Source: Usnea hakonensis (lineage: Eukaryota > Ascomycota > Lecanoromycetes > Lecanorales > Parmeliaceae). From it: a stretch of DNA of 64,000 nucleotides. This document shows positions 23,812 through 33,964 of this stretch, in pieces; positions within the stretch are counted from its first letter, which is position 1, and each line of letters opens with the position of its first letter. The stretch lies in the NCBI GenBank assembly GCA_013423325.1, contig BLJB01000170.1, forward strand, positions 37,183-101,182, given 5' to 3'. Both the position numbers and the translations under genes were made by a program. The notes under the pieces are model-generated. The model saw only the letters and a list, made by a program, of their open reading frames with translations. It was not told where the DNA came from and did not search any database.

Positions 23812-25253
23812 ATGCCTCAACATAACGACATAGTTCTGTTCCATTATGTACGTATCTTTTCTACGGCATCACACCTCCTCTTTCTGACCAGGCAGTGGTT
23901 TCTGTGGCGTGTTCCGGAAGATCCTACCCTCCAGATGTGTTTCGCGGCTCGATGGACCTTGTTGTTGAGGCATTGCTGACTCCCAAATCTTACTACAGCC
24001 ATTCTCCCCCTTCGCGCGCAAAGTCGTCTGGTATCTCGTTCTTCGAGGCATTGAGTATGGACAATGCGTGAGCCAAAGTCTGCGTCCTCACAGCAAGTAT
24101 CGACTTATGGGATCAGATCCAACCAGTCTATCTTCCTCGCGAGGACATCAATGCTCTGGGTGTGAAGTATCGGCGGATCCCTATCATGTCTATTGGGCGC
24201 GATATCTATTGCGACACCCGCCTCATACTTCAGAAGCTCGAAGAAAAATTCCCCTCCGGCGCCCTAGGTGTTGTCGAGCCCGATCAGAAAGCCCTGGAGA
24301 AGCTCCTTGAGAGCTATACGATTGACAGTGGTATCTTCGTTCGCGCCACTCAAACCATACCCGTGGAGATGCCTCTGATGAATGACCCGAAGTTCGTCAA
24401 AGACAGGGAGGAGTTCATGGGCAGAAGCTGGGCAAGGTTCGTATATTTTTCGAAGAATGTTCTATGTTTCGGAGCAACGCACAAGTGGCAAAACGTACTT
24501 GAGGAGCAAAAGGGTTCTTCCACTTTGGGGATCAGCTTCTCGCTCCTGAACCCTGTTCCATCACTCGGGTTCTTAGCTTGAAGAACATTGCTGACACCAA
24601 ACTTGCAAAGGGAGGATGTCAAAGCCTTGCGACCAGAAGCTCTGACCCACATCCGGAACGGCTTTGAGGGTCTAGAGACAGGTTTGTTGGCTGACGGAAG
24701 ACAATGGGTACTAAAGACCGAGAAACCTTCACTGGCAGATATTGAAGGTTTGTCTTATCCATCCTTATTCATCGCACAAGAGACATTAATGCTAATGCGT
24801 GTCCCAAATCTAGCTATCTGGCCGTTTCATTGGGTTCTCGATATAGATGGAGCACTTCCTCCCTCACTTGTTTCGAAGGAGAGTTTCCCGAAAGTTTACG
24901 CCTGGATTGACCGTTTCAGCAAGGCTGTCTCAACTGCCAAATCATCTGCATCAAAGCCGACCACCTTGAAAGGCGCTGAAGCCGTTAGATGCGTGATCCA
25001 GGCGAGCTTCTCGGAACCCGAGGGAGACGTAGACGCCAATGATCCTTTAGGGCTGAAGAAAGGTCAGGACATCGAAAGCTGGCCGATTGATAGTGGTTTC
25101 AAGCACCATGATCGAGGCATATTGGTATCATTGACTTCGAAAGAGGTAGTCCTGGCCAGCCAAAGCAAAGTTGGAGGAAAAGAGGTCAGAATCCATCATC
25201 CCAGATGGAATTTCCGAATCAGAGCTGTCAGTGGAGAAGGAGCGAGATTATAG
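23812..25253 (+). CDS. Glutathione S-transferase-like protein, about 333 aa
   Basis: Five exons join in frame: 23812-23847 (a 12-codon first exon), 23999-24067, 24117-24436, 24611-24747 and 24814-25253. The N-terminus is a thioredoxin-fold GST domain: DIVLFHYPFSPFARKVVWYLVLRGIEYGQC, then VKYRRIPIMSIGRDIYCDTRLIL (cis-Pro and Ser/Asp of the G-site). The helical C-terminal half includes HIRNGFEGLETGLL and SLADIEAIWPFHWVL. The final 90 residues (EVVLASQSKVGGKEVRIHHPRWNFRI) form an extra beta-rich tail seen in fungal GST-like proteins of unknown substrate. Introns of 151 and 174 bp are longer than most in this window. A detoxification role is inferred from the fold only. Confidence 0.8.
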
Positions 25254-25397
25254 ACAAATTATCTGACGTAGATTGATATGTGTGCCATTTTGGACGGAGC
25301 ACGAGTGCTTGGCACTGTTGTGATCATGCAATGCCATACTTCCACCTTCAATCTGCACAATAACCTGAAACTTTCAACCTCGTAGGCTCGACTAGCA

Positions 25398-26771
25398 ATG
25401 TCCACCCTCAACCCTTACGTCGTAACCTTCAATTGTGGCCGCAAACCCATTAATCCAGCCATCTTCTCCACCCACCTCTTCTCCGCCCTCACCACCACCA
25501 CGCCTCCTGACATTCTTATCCTCTGCCTCCAAGAAATCGCCCCAATCGCCTACTCTTTCCTCGGCGGCTCCTACCTCGTCCCCTACCTCTCCCCCTTCCG
25601 CCATGCCGTTACCGCCGCAGCAGCCTCCCTCGACGATGCCAAGTACGTCAACATCATCACCAGAAACATCGGTATGACCGCTATCATGGTCTTCGTACTT
25701 CGAGATCAGACGGCACAGGTGCAATGGCTGGAGACCGCAGAGGTGGGCGTGGGATTCTACGAGATGGGCAACAAGGGCGGCGTGGGCGTACGGCTAGGAT
25801 ATGCGATTGGGGACTCCACGGTCGAGTTCACTTTCGTGTCGGCGCACTTGGCTCCCATGGAAGACCAAGTGCAGCGCAGAAACGAGGATTGGACCAACAT
25901 AGTCCGCGGCCTCGTCTTCACGCCCGTCTCGCTCACGGCGGTTCGAAAGAATACCGCGCAGCGTTTACCGCACGAAAGCTCCAACGATACGGAACCTCTA
26001 CTCCAAGCATCGTCGTCGGCGGGTCAGGACTCGATCCCGCCAATGTCAGGTCTCTATGCACCAACATCCCACCTCATCGTCGCCGGCGATCTCAACTACC
26101 GCACCTCGTCCACAAAGCCCAAACCGGATGCCCATGTCACCTGGCCTCAACCGACCAGCGACGCAAATTCCAAACAGCACTATACCCACCTCCTCCCATC
26201 AGACCAGCTCCAACACGAAATGCACGCCGGAAAAACATGTCAGGGTCTCCAAGAGGCACCCATCACTTTCCCGCCTACGTACAAATACTCGGACGAAGCG
26301 CGCTCAAGCGCCGCCTCGCAACCAAATAACGGCGACGGAAATGAAAGCCATTGGGGCTGGGCGAGACACCGCTGGCCCAGCTGGTGCGATCGCGTGCTAT
26401 ATCTCGACATGCCATCGTGGGTGAAATCAAAGGATCCGGCCGCCAGAGTGGAGGTGCGAGGCTACAAAGCGCTGCCGTTAATGGCGTCTAGCGACCATCG
26501 ACCCGTGGCTTGCTCCTTCTCCGTTCTCGCGGAAGCGATATCGGAACCTAGTGAGGACGAGGAAGACGGCGATGCGAAGCTGGATGTACGGCTAGTGCCA
26601 CCGTTCGGACTAAACCCATTGTGGATGGAGCAGAGAGAAGCTGCGAGGACAAAGGAAGTCATTGTGGGTATAGCGGCTTTTTTGGTACTCACGTGGGAAG
26701 GGCGGGGGATATCGTTTGCCGTTGTGATCGGTGCTTTGGGCGGATGGGCTGCTATAAGGAGTTTCTCGTAA
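25398..26771 (+). CDS. Inositol polyphosphate 5-phosphatase-like (IPPc/EEP) protein with C-terminal membrane anchor, 457 aa
   Basis: A single-exon gene 144 bp downstream of the GST-like gene on the same strand. Signature blocks of the IPPc fold occur in order: ILCLQEIAPIAYSFL (metal-binding Glu), NKGGVGVRL, FVSAHLAPMEDQVQRRNEDW (catalytic His), IVAGDLNYRT (Asp-Asn pair), WPSWCDRVLYL and ASSDHRPVACSF (terminal Asp-His). The last 40 residues contain one or two hydrophobic segments (VIVGIAAFLVLTW and ISFAVVIGALGGWAAI), so the enzyme is probably tail-anchored with its active site in the cytosol. Likely substrate is a phosphoinositide 5-phosphate, by family. The ATG at 25398 begins the conserved PYVVTFNCG strand almost at once. 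Confidence 0.88.
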   Translation: MSTLNPYVVTFNCGRKPINPAIFSTHLFSALTTTTPPDILILCLQEIAPIAYSFLGGSYLVPYLSPFRHAVTAAAASLDDAKYVNIITRNIGMTAIMVFVLRDQTAQVQWLETAEVGVGFYEMGNKGGVGVRLGYAIGDSTVEFTFVSAHLAPMEDQVQRRNEDWTNIVRGLVFTPVSLTAVRKNTAQRLPHESSNDTEPLLQASSSAGQDSIPPMSGLYAPTSHLIVAGDLNYRTSSTKPKPDAHVTWPQPTSDANSKQHYTHLLPSDQLQHEMHAGKTCQGLQEAPITFPPTYKYSDEARSSAASQPNNGDGNESHWGWARHRWPSWCDRVLYLDMPSWVKSKDPAARVEVRGYKALPLMASSDHRPVACSFSVLAEAISEPSEDEEDGDAKLDVRLVPPFGLNPLWMEQREAARTKEVIVGIAAFLVLTWEGRGISFAVVIGALGGWAAIRSFS

Positions 26772-27070
26772 CGAGTGAAGTTGTGTTTCGCAAGCAATCA
26801 CGATGATACCCAATAGTCCACTTGAGCCAAATACTTGAGTCATGATACATTTATTCTACAAATGAACGCCAGACAGAGCCTGCACCTGACGCAAGAGAGA
26901 GTGACAATTCCTTAAGCCAATGAATAACAGACACCGTACACATAACGTAGGAAAAGCTGCACATCATTCTTCCATTTCCTGCTCCAACCTTTGAATCTTG
27001 CCAATATCAGGTCCAATAGCGAATACCATGACTCAACTGCACTCACTCCACCTGGTCTCGAGACACTACC

Positions 27071-28246
27071 TTAGGCCTTAGCATCAACTTCCTTCTCGCT
27101 AAGAGCTTCAGATTCCTGGTGAACATCCTGATACGCGGGCGGGGCATCCTTCTCATCGGTATTCAATGGCTCGTAAGCAGCCTTGCGAGAGGTGCCTCGG
27201 TACTTCATCCACAAGAACACAACCACTTGGCCAACAAGCATTCCAACAGCCGAAGCTGCCATACCAAAAGCAACACCGATTAGGATGGGTACAAAGACAA
27301 CTTTGAAGGTAGTCCTAAAGACCATGGCCATACGGTGGATGAAGCCCTTGTGGTGGTGGTGGTGGTGGACATGGCCATGAGGCTTGAAGGGAATGTGGGA
27401 GGGGAGCTCCAGAGTACCATCTGGGAGGCGGTGAGGCATCCCATGGTTGGCCGGACCCTTGTGGTGGTGAGGGTGGGGTTGGTTCTTGTGCCCGGTGAGC
27501 TTATGGAAGCATTTCACACAGAAACACTTCATCTTGTGACCGGCAGTCTTGGCAGACGCCTTCGCTTTGGCCATGCCAACGATCACCTTGGTAAAGACGC
27601 GGCACAACACAGTTTGACATTGGGCGTCTGGGGAGTCTGGAGAGACGGGGACGGTCTTGGTGGAGTGAAGTATGAGCTGGACAGCGTTAGCTTCATGATT
27701 TGCAAACGGAATATCTGGAGATAGGCATACTGTTCCGTCATCTTCTTTTATAGCTGTGACCTCGATATTGTCAACCTTGATCATTTGGCCATCAAGACCC
27801 ATGACAGTCATAAGAACAGTGACGAGTGAATTGTCGGCGAATTTCTTCTCTTCATATTCCATACTGTAGCTGAGCCTCAAGTTCCCATCGTAGCCCTCCA
27901 TATTTGATGACTGGCCATCCTTCTTGCTCTGTGAGACGAAAAGAGTAGGTGGCGGGGTAGGTTGTGAGATAGGATAGAACGGGACACCGTTGAGCTGGAG
28001 GGCTTTGCCATCAGCCTTAAATTCCATCTTGAGCACGCTCTCGACATCGTTAGTCCACTCATGAGCACCATTTCGCTGGCTGCTGAGAGCAAATGGACAA
28101 GTCGAGCAGTCCAAATTGACGGTTTGGCCGGATGTGTCGATGAATGAGGGTAGGAACTCGGATTTAGGTTGGTCTTTAGTGTTGATTTCAGGCAGGAGGA
28201 AGGCGAGGGAGGAGGTAGCGAAGAGAAGAGTAGTAGACAGCAACAT
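27071..28246 (-). CDS. Secretory single-pass membrane protein with His-rich tract, 391 aa, function unknown
   Basis: One exon. Residues 1-17 (MLLSTTLLFATSSLAFL) are a signal peptide. A lumenal/extracellular domain with NLDCSTCPF follows. A Cys-containing basic helix (GHKMKCFCVKCFHKLTGHK) then leads into a His-rich stretch (PHPHHHKG and GHVHHHHHHKG). A hydrophobic membrane segment follows (VVFVPILIGVAFGMAASAVGMLVGQVVVFLW), and a cytosolic acidic tail holds PPAYQDV. The PPxY motif is typical of binding to WW-domain ubiquitin ligases of the Rsp5 type. I recall similar fungal proteins carrying a DUF only. The CXCXXC and His tracts could bind Cu or Zn; that is inference. Confidence 0.8.
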   Translation of the reverse strand: MLLSTTLLFATSSLAFLLPEINTKDQPKSEFLPSFIDTSGQTVNLDCSTCPFALSSQRNGAHEWTNDVESVLKMEFKADGKALQLNGVPFYPISQPTPPPTLFVSQSKKDGQSSNMEGYDGNLRLSYSMEYEEKKFADNSLVTVLMTVMGLDGQMIKVDNIEVTAIKEDDGTVCLSPDIPFANHEANAVQLILHSTKTVPVSPDSPDAQCQTVLCRVFTKVIVGMAKAKASAKTAGHKMKCFCVKCFHKLTGHKNQPHPHHHKGPANHGMPHRLPDGTLELPSHIPFKPHGHVHHHHHHKGFIHRMAMVFRTTFKVVFVPILIGVAFGMAASAVGMLVGQVVVFLWMKYRGTSRKAAYEPLNTDEKDAPPAYQDVHQESEALSEKEVDAKA

Positions 28247-30024
28247 GATTGCTATATCGTGTAGTACGAAATCAGCAGTACGGAGTAATAGGTGAGTATT
28301 TAATTATTGATGGTATTTGGAGAAGAAAGGTGTCTGCTCTAGAGTAGGCGATGAGAACGAAGAGGACAGAAGAAGAGGGTGAAACCCATGAGGGGGGAGC
28401 AGTACTCGTACGCGGCATGTGGCGGCCAAGCGTTTCAGCCTTATATCCAAAATTAGGCGCACTTTAGCCGTCTCAGGGTCTACCTTTCATTGAACTTTTG
28501 TACACAAGACAAAGGTGAATTACCTAAGTACGTAACACTGACGCTCCTCATGCTTTGATCTGATATGCTTTTCAACTGATGATTGATGAAGATGATCAAG
28601 AGGGCTATTTAACAATACTAGAATGACGTATGATACGCTCTCTTTGAAAATGCGCTTCTAACTGTATGGCTTCCAATAGGACAATATCCGCAGCGTGAGA
28701 TCGACTACGCCTACTTGTGAAACCTGTCTGGGCCATCCCGTCCAGTCTCCTTCGGCCCTGCCTCTTCCTCTTCTCATAAGCGTCGTCCAGGTTGTGGCTC
28801 CAGCCTCCAGGACTCATGCCTGTCGAATTGGCTCTTCTGTGGCCAGGAACCAAGCAGATCAATTAAAGACGCATCCTCAGAACAGACTGGACTCCCAGCG
28901 CCCTTGGTGCCACTTTGGTCTCCGCTCAATACGAAGCCCGTGGCGCTGTTCATGTCGACCCGCCTGAATGGATTCTGACCCGCTCTCATTGTCTTGGCGA
29001 CGATGAAGATCCTTGCATTTGGAACAAATAAGAGCAATGATGGATTTATCCCCACCTTCAGCTTTATTCAACTATTCCCCCATGTTCCAAAATTCAGAGA
29101 TCCACTTGTGTACATTGGCCAGCCTGGTAGAGACGACCTCGAATCCACTCGTAATAGAGCTACAGAATACATCCTGGTCGAGATCTCTCATGGCATGTTC
29201 CGTGGCATGGTACCTAGTGCGGAGCCTGCTTACAAAGCCACCAAGACAGATACCTAAAAGCACGGTGTTCATACATTTTCGAGTTCAACCTCCTGTTGGG
29301 GACCGAACCCAAAGTCGTAAGGCATGAAATGGGAACAATAGTGGTCTCTTACTCCCAGAACCTATTCCAATGACTCCAATACTCAGTTTGAAGAAGTAGC
29401 GCTAGCCGGAATTGTCCACGGGCGTGGACGTACTGGGCTCGTCGTAGTGCACCACCACTCAGTAGGAAATGGGATATTGAAAGGCCTTCACTCGCCATGG
29501 GATGATCGGACGACTTCAAGGCATGGAGTCCCGCTCATAGCGGAAGAGCGTTTTGCGCAACAGTATTTGCATGTTGCTACTGTTCACTCGACGACGCCGA
29601 TTGCTGGGTCGTGAGACTGCTCAGGGCGCTGCCAGAATGCGTGGCAGATTCAGCCATGCAATTCTACCAAAATTGGCAACATTCGTGTCACTAAGCATGA
29701 GTCATTTATACAGAGCGTTCTTGCAAATGTATGGGTAGTTGAGTCAGGCTCGAAGTCCATCAATGTAAAAAACTAGAACAGCCTGCAACCAAGACTGTCA
29801 GATTCCACTTTAGATGCAAGCTGCTGGGTTGCAATAACTACGGCCAGAACACGCATCAAATGTTTACTCAGGTAATACTGTCAAACATTCAGGCACAGGC
29901 GGTGCGAGCACCTGCAGATGAATCATAAAGTCGTCATCTGTATGTAGGAAGTCTACCCTGACAGGAGCAGTCGACTCCAATATATCCAACACACTACTGT
30001 ATATGATGGGGTCGGAACCATCTT
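28247..30024. other. Intergenic, no supported gene
   Basis: About 1.8 kb. Several overlapping frames of 60-104 codons occur near 28600-29740 on both strands but share no domain or splice pattern. Confidence 0.4.
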
Positions 30025-31518
30025 CTAATCATGCCGCACCGGTAACGCAGTGGGTCGTTCCTGCTTCCCAAACATGAGATCTTCCGCTTTTTTAGTGATG
30101 GACCCAAATTGCGGCTCAACTTTCGTTGCCCAAACATGGGTTGCTGTAAATAAGATAACAAAGAATACTGGCATGACGATAATGAATGTCGTGTAGCCTG
30201 GCAATGGATACTTCATGATAATCTCGCTCTGATCGCCGTTGTGCTCTTCGAATTCCACCAGGTGTTCTCTTGCGAATAGTAGCCATGAAAGTATACTGCG
30301 CATGAAGGAGCCATGCAACAGATACAATGGAAAACTGACTTTCCCAAGCCAAAGCAGCCACGGATGACTGAGGCCGCGGCGCATGTGTGGGGAAAGTACG
30401 ACAGTAAGACAGAGTAGCTGGGCGCCAATTGTAGGCCAGAAGCGACTAAGTTCCGCGTTTTCGGGCGACACCTTGTGAAACCAATCGAGGAGGAAATTGG
30501 ACCATTGGGCCCAAGTCTGGAACTCGGAGGGAAATGACATTAAGACAAGTGCTATGAGCGTCATTGGTGGGGCAAAAAATGGCGAGAGTGGCGATAGACG
30601 GAGAGGATATTCAGAGTTGTTCAGCTCAGAGAGCATGATACCGACGAAACAGCTCACACCAACCATCGCTAAGAAGAGAACGTCAGTGAGAGATATGGTT
30701 CAGCAGGACGTACATACGGTCGCCGATTCTTATACCCCAGTTCCACGACCAGAACCAACAGATCATCATGGTCATCACTCGAAATCGAGGTGTCAGGTTG
30801 ATGGTCGCAAGCAAAGCCATGAATACGAACATAGAACCCTGCAGAAGGTACATGAGAGCCCATTGAGGCTGGTCGTAAGGATTCTCCGGGTTGTAAAGCC
30901 AGGTGTTTCGGATGGCATAAATAAGATCTATAATTGCCCGTCCCCATGAAGGGCTTATTTCCGGGCTTGTAATCTGCAGCCAATATGCGTCCGAGTTTCT
31001 CGCTGTTTCGTATGCACCGAACTGACAGACGAACCAGCTCAAGATTGTAGCTGCCGCGGCCGGGAGGAAGAGTCGGAAGGACCTTCTGAACGAGCTGACG
31101 GCCAGGTTGGACAATGCTGTCTCGATACTGCCCTGCCGCGCTAGTTTGATTGGTTTCAGCGAGTTTACAAAGCCAGAAAGTATTATAAAACAAGCAACCC
31201 AGGCAGGACCCTGGCCAACAAGTCGAAGTATAGGTCTTTGCATCCATTGTGTAGGGCCATTCTCGCCGTCGCCAGGTCTGACGATATAGCGGGCAAAAGC
31301 GAGAGTCATGTGGCTGAACATTACAAAGACAGCTGCGATTCCTCGGAGCCCCTACCACTTCGTCAGCTCAGTGCATTGGTCAAGAAAGGGAGGCAACAAA
31401 CATCAGCCCAGGTGCTATCCTGAAGCGCCTTCCGATTGGCATCTTTACTGGCCTGGGTCGGTGTCCACTTGGTCTTCTCAGTGTAAGAGGTGAGCAAGCC
31501 CACTGTTGTCGACGACAT
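30025..31518 (-). CDS. Acyltransferase 3 family membrane protein, about 464 aa
   Basis: Three exons join in frame: 31402-31518, 30718-31351 and 30025-30668; introns are 31352-31401 and 30669-30717. The product is polytopic with about ten hydrophobic segments. The start of the AT3 domain is GLRGIAAVFVMFSHMTLAFARY, where the His after Ser is the family's proposed catalytic residue. The C-terminal part has WLLWLGKVSFPLYLLHGSFMRSIL, the second conserved AT3 block. Such enzymes transfer acyl groups to sugars or other small molecules across membranes; in fungi many act in cell-surface or secondary metabolism. No biosynthetic partner gene is next to it. Confidence 0.87.
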
Positions 31519-32054
31519 GATTTATTGCACGTGGGACATCGTGGAGCAGAGATGACTTGTCCAGCTCTGTGGTCACACCACTAATGGATGCGACTGAAAA
31601 CGTTGCATCTTTGATTTACCAAATCGCATTAGACGGTCGTTAGCGCCTTTTTCGGCCATGTTCGGCTCCTTCCGTTCTTGAAGTCAACGAGGCTAAGCCG
31701 CTAAGGTAAGTAGGTAGCTTGCCTTACCTTACGAGTAGAGTACACGGAGTAAACCCATTGCTTTCATGCCTCCACACTTCTATATGGAAGCTCAATCTAT
31801 GTTTTGGGTATTTGGCAACAAATGAGCTGTCGTAAGCGTTCCGTGACCTTCACTGCATCCAAAGCATCGTTACTGGGGATTTGTTGACGAATACAGGGCG
31901 ATTGATGACTGATCGCGGCATTGCTCCTTGCTGCGCATTCATAATATGACTGATTATGCTCTGGATGTCCAATCGCGCCTTTTGTATAAAAGTCCTTGAG
32001 GACGGCGTTCTATCCTCTGATGTATTTACTATCTCTTTCCCTATCGCCATTACA
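31519..32054. promoter_or_regulatory. Divergent promoter region between acyltransferase and DUF1223 gene
   Basis: The flanking start codons (31518 minus, 32055 plus) are 536 bp apart and divergent. The tract contains the cluster 'ctaaggtaagtaggtag' / 'gccttaccttacgag' at about 31700-31735, a palindrome-like arrangement of TAAGGTA/TACCTTA motifs. Confidence 0.45.
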
Positions 32055-32848
32055 ATGAAAACCCTTTTCCGCTCATGCAAATTTTCCAGCCAGAAACCCA
32101 CAACATCTACGTCTAATGTGCCAGAGGCTCCGTTACTTCGAATGAACATTCCTATCGTGATCGAACTCTTCCAGAGTCAAGGATGTTCCTCGTGTCCAGC
32201 AACCAATTCACATGTTCTTAAACTCGCGGAGGATCCGAACATGCTCATCCTTACATATAATGTAACATACTGGGACCGTCTCGGATGGAAAGACACATTT
32301 GGTGACTCTGTTTTCGATCAAAGGCAATGGGAATATGCCAAAGCTTTTCAAAGGAAGAATGTTTTTACGCCGCAGGTAAGGCATAGGAACTGAAGCAGAG
32401 CATTATCGACTCAAGTTGACTAATCTATGAACAGGTCATTGTCAATGGCGAGTTCGATGGTGTGGGTAATACCCCCAGAGATCTACAGTCTCTGATCTCG
32501 AAAGCGAATGCGTTGAGTACTACGCAAACAGTGGAGATATTCTGTACGAGCGGTGGTGAGAGAATCACAGTATCAGGCCCTGTAAATGAGCACGGTGTCG
32601 TCTGTGTGATTCGATACGATGACAGAGATCATGATGTCTCCATCACGCATGGCGAGAACAACGGACGAATACTACGGCACAGTCATATTGTCAAAGAGGT
32701 TACTGTGCACGGCTGGAGAGGCGGGTGCCAAAGTTACAGTCTACGGCCGTTGCAAAAGGCTGGTGGGAAGGTTGCAGTACTGGTGCACGCAGGTGCAGGA
32801 GGTCCAATGATTGGAGCGGCTCGCATAGACGAGGCAGGAGGATTTTGA
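32055..32848 (+). CDS. DUF1223 (thioredoxin-like fold) protein, 244 aa
   Basis: Two exons, 32055-32375 and 32435-32848, joined across a 59-bp intron (GTAAGG..CAG) as FTPQVIVNGEFDG. The core begins with PIVIELFQSQGCSSCPATNSHVLKLAED, a thioredoxin-like strand with a CxxC motif that is the DUF1223 hallmark. It continues with ILTYNVTYWDRLGWKDTFGD. The C-terminal half ends with GKVAVLVHAGAGGPMIGAARI. Bacterial relatives are periplasmic; the fungal function is unknown. The start at 32055 (MKTLFRSCKFSS) is chosen over an upstream in-frame codon at 31956 because it begins a short basic leader that could be a mitochondrial targeting peptide. Confidence 0.85.
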
Positions 32849-33964
32849 TCTAAATTATTATAAGGTAACTGTAATCTACTGTACGTACTTACTCTAGGTG
32901 CATTGGCTAGATAATTCACTTCCCTACCTTAGTCGTAAAGTAGTATCTACCATGAAGATGTTGTGCATTTTGTGGCCGCATAAAGTATCCGTCAAGTAAT
33001 AAGGTAGCCCGCTCAAACAATAATAATAATATCAATGCACCTCGCAACATGAATCGCTCCAGCAACTGAAACGCTCCTTTTCCTTTTCTGCTTTTCAATA
33101 ATTCGGCAGCTGCAGCCTTGCCTTTGAATTTGGTCAAATATTCAGGAACAGCCGACCCGTCTGATGGGGTCGATTGGGGTCGGAATGGATGCGCATTAAA
33201 TTGTGCCGAGCTTTCAGCTCTCCCCTCTCCCCTCTCCCCGGTTCCCGCTTAGCTATCTTTATCCTACGGTACCTTGATCTTGTACGGGAACACCCTTCCC
33301 CCCATCCATAGAGTATTTTTTACTATGATGGGATCATGATCATGGGGGGGTTGAGGGCCGAGGCTCGTGTTCGACGCTGGGGCTTCCGATTATTATTATT
33401 ATAATAATAAGCCTTATTATATATATTTTCGCGGAAAGGAGAGCGCGTCGTTGCAGTCGACGCGTGCGGCGTGCCTCAGGCAAGTGTTCTCACCACACAT
33501 CACAACCCCCCCTCCCTCTCCCAAAGTCAATTCTGCATATTTTTATTAATCTCCGCCAAGATTACTCTTACACTTCTGATGGACTTTAGCACTTAGACTT
33601 CCCGGTGATGCAATCTTCAGCTCTGACTGAGCGCAATAAGCGAGCAGGATCTTATCCATGGTCAGGCTGTATCACTCTCTCACCTCATGTCAACACTCAA
33701 CACTCAACACTGCCTTGCTCCGCATCCTTTCAAATACTTCGTCACTCCCGATCCGAGCAATATTCATATACATCATGAATGTGGGACAACCGATCAATGA
33801 CCTTTAGCAGGCTGGTATTCGCCCGGGATGTGTGAGGGAGCTACAGATCTATCAAACCCAACCAGGAGGTTTGCTGTCAGCTCTTGCAGAAGTGACTCCG
33901 TCGCCACTGGTCCCTCATAGTCCACCCATATTACCAGATAGCGGCCAAGGGGGCGAGCTACACC
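32849..33964. other. Intergenic/long 5' leader of TBC gene
   Basis: About 1.1 kb with a pyrimidine tract (tctcccctctcccctctcccc, 33218-33238), a near-perfect ATT/TAA inverted repeat at 33388-33410 flanked by ggctt/aagcc, and a short upstream reading frame at 33775-33807. 'cctaccttagtcgtaaag' lies near 32923. Confidence 0.45.
33775..33807 (+). promoter_or_regulatory. Candidate upstream ORF (10 codons plus stop) before the TBC gene
   Basis: An ATG-to-TAG frame of 11 triplets lies 157 bp before the main ATG at 33965. If the transcript starts further upstream it could damp translation. There is no conservation evidence. Confidence 0.25.

Noticed and set aside
28605..29740. Cluster of short frames on both strands
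   Set aside because: No consistent strand, domain or splice signals.
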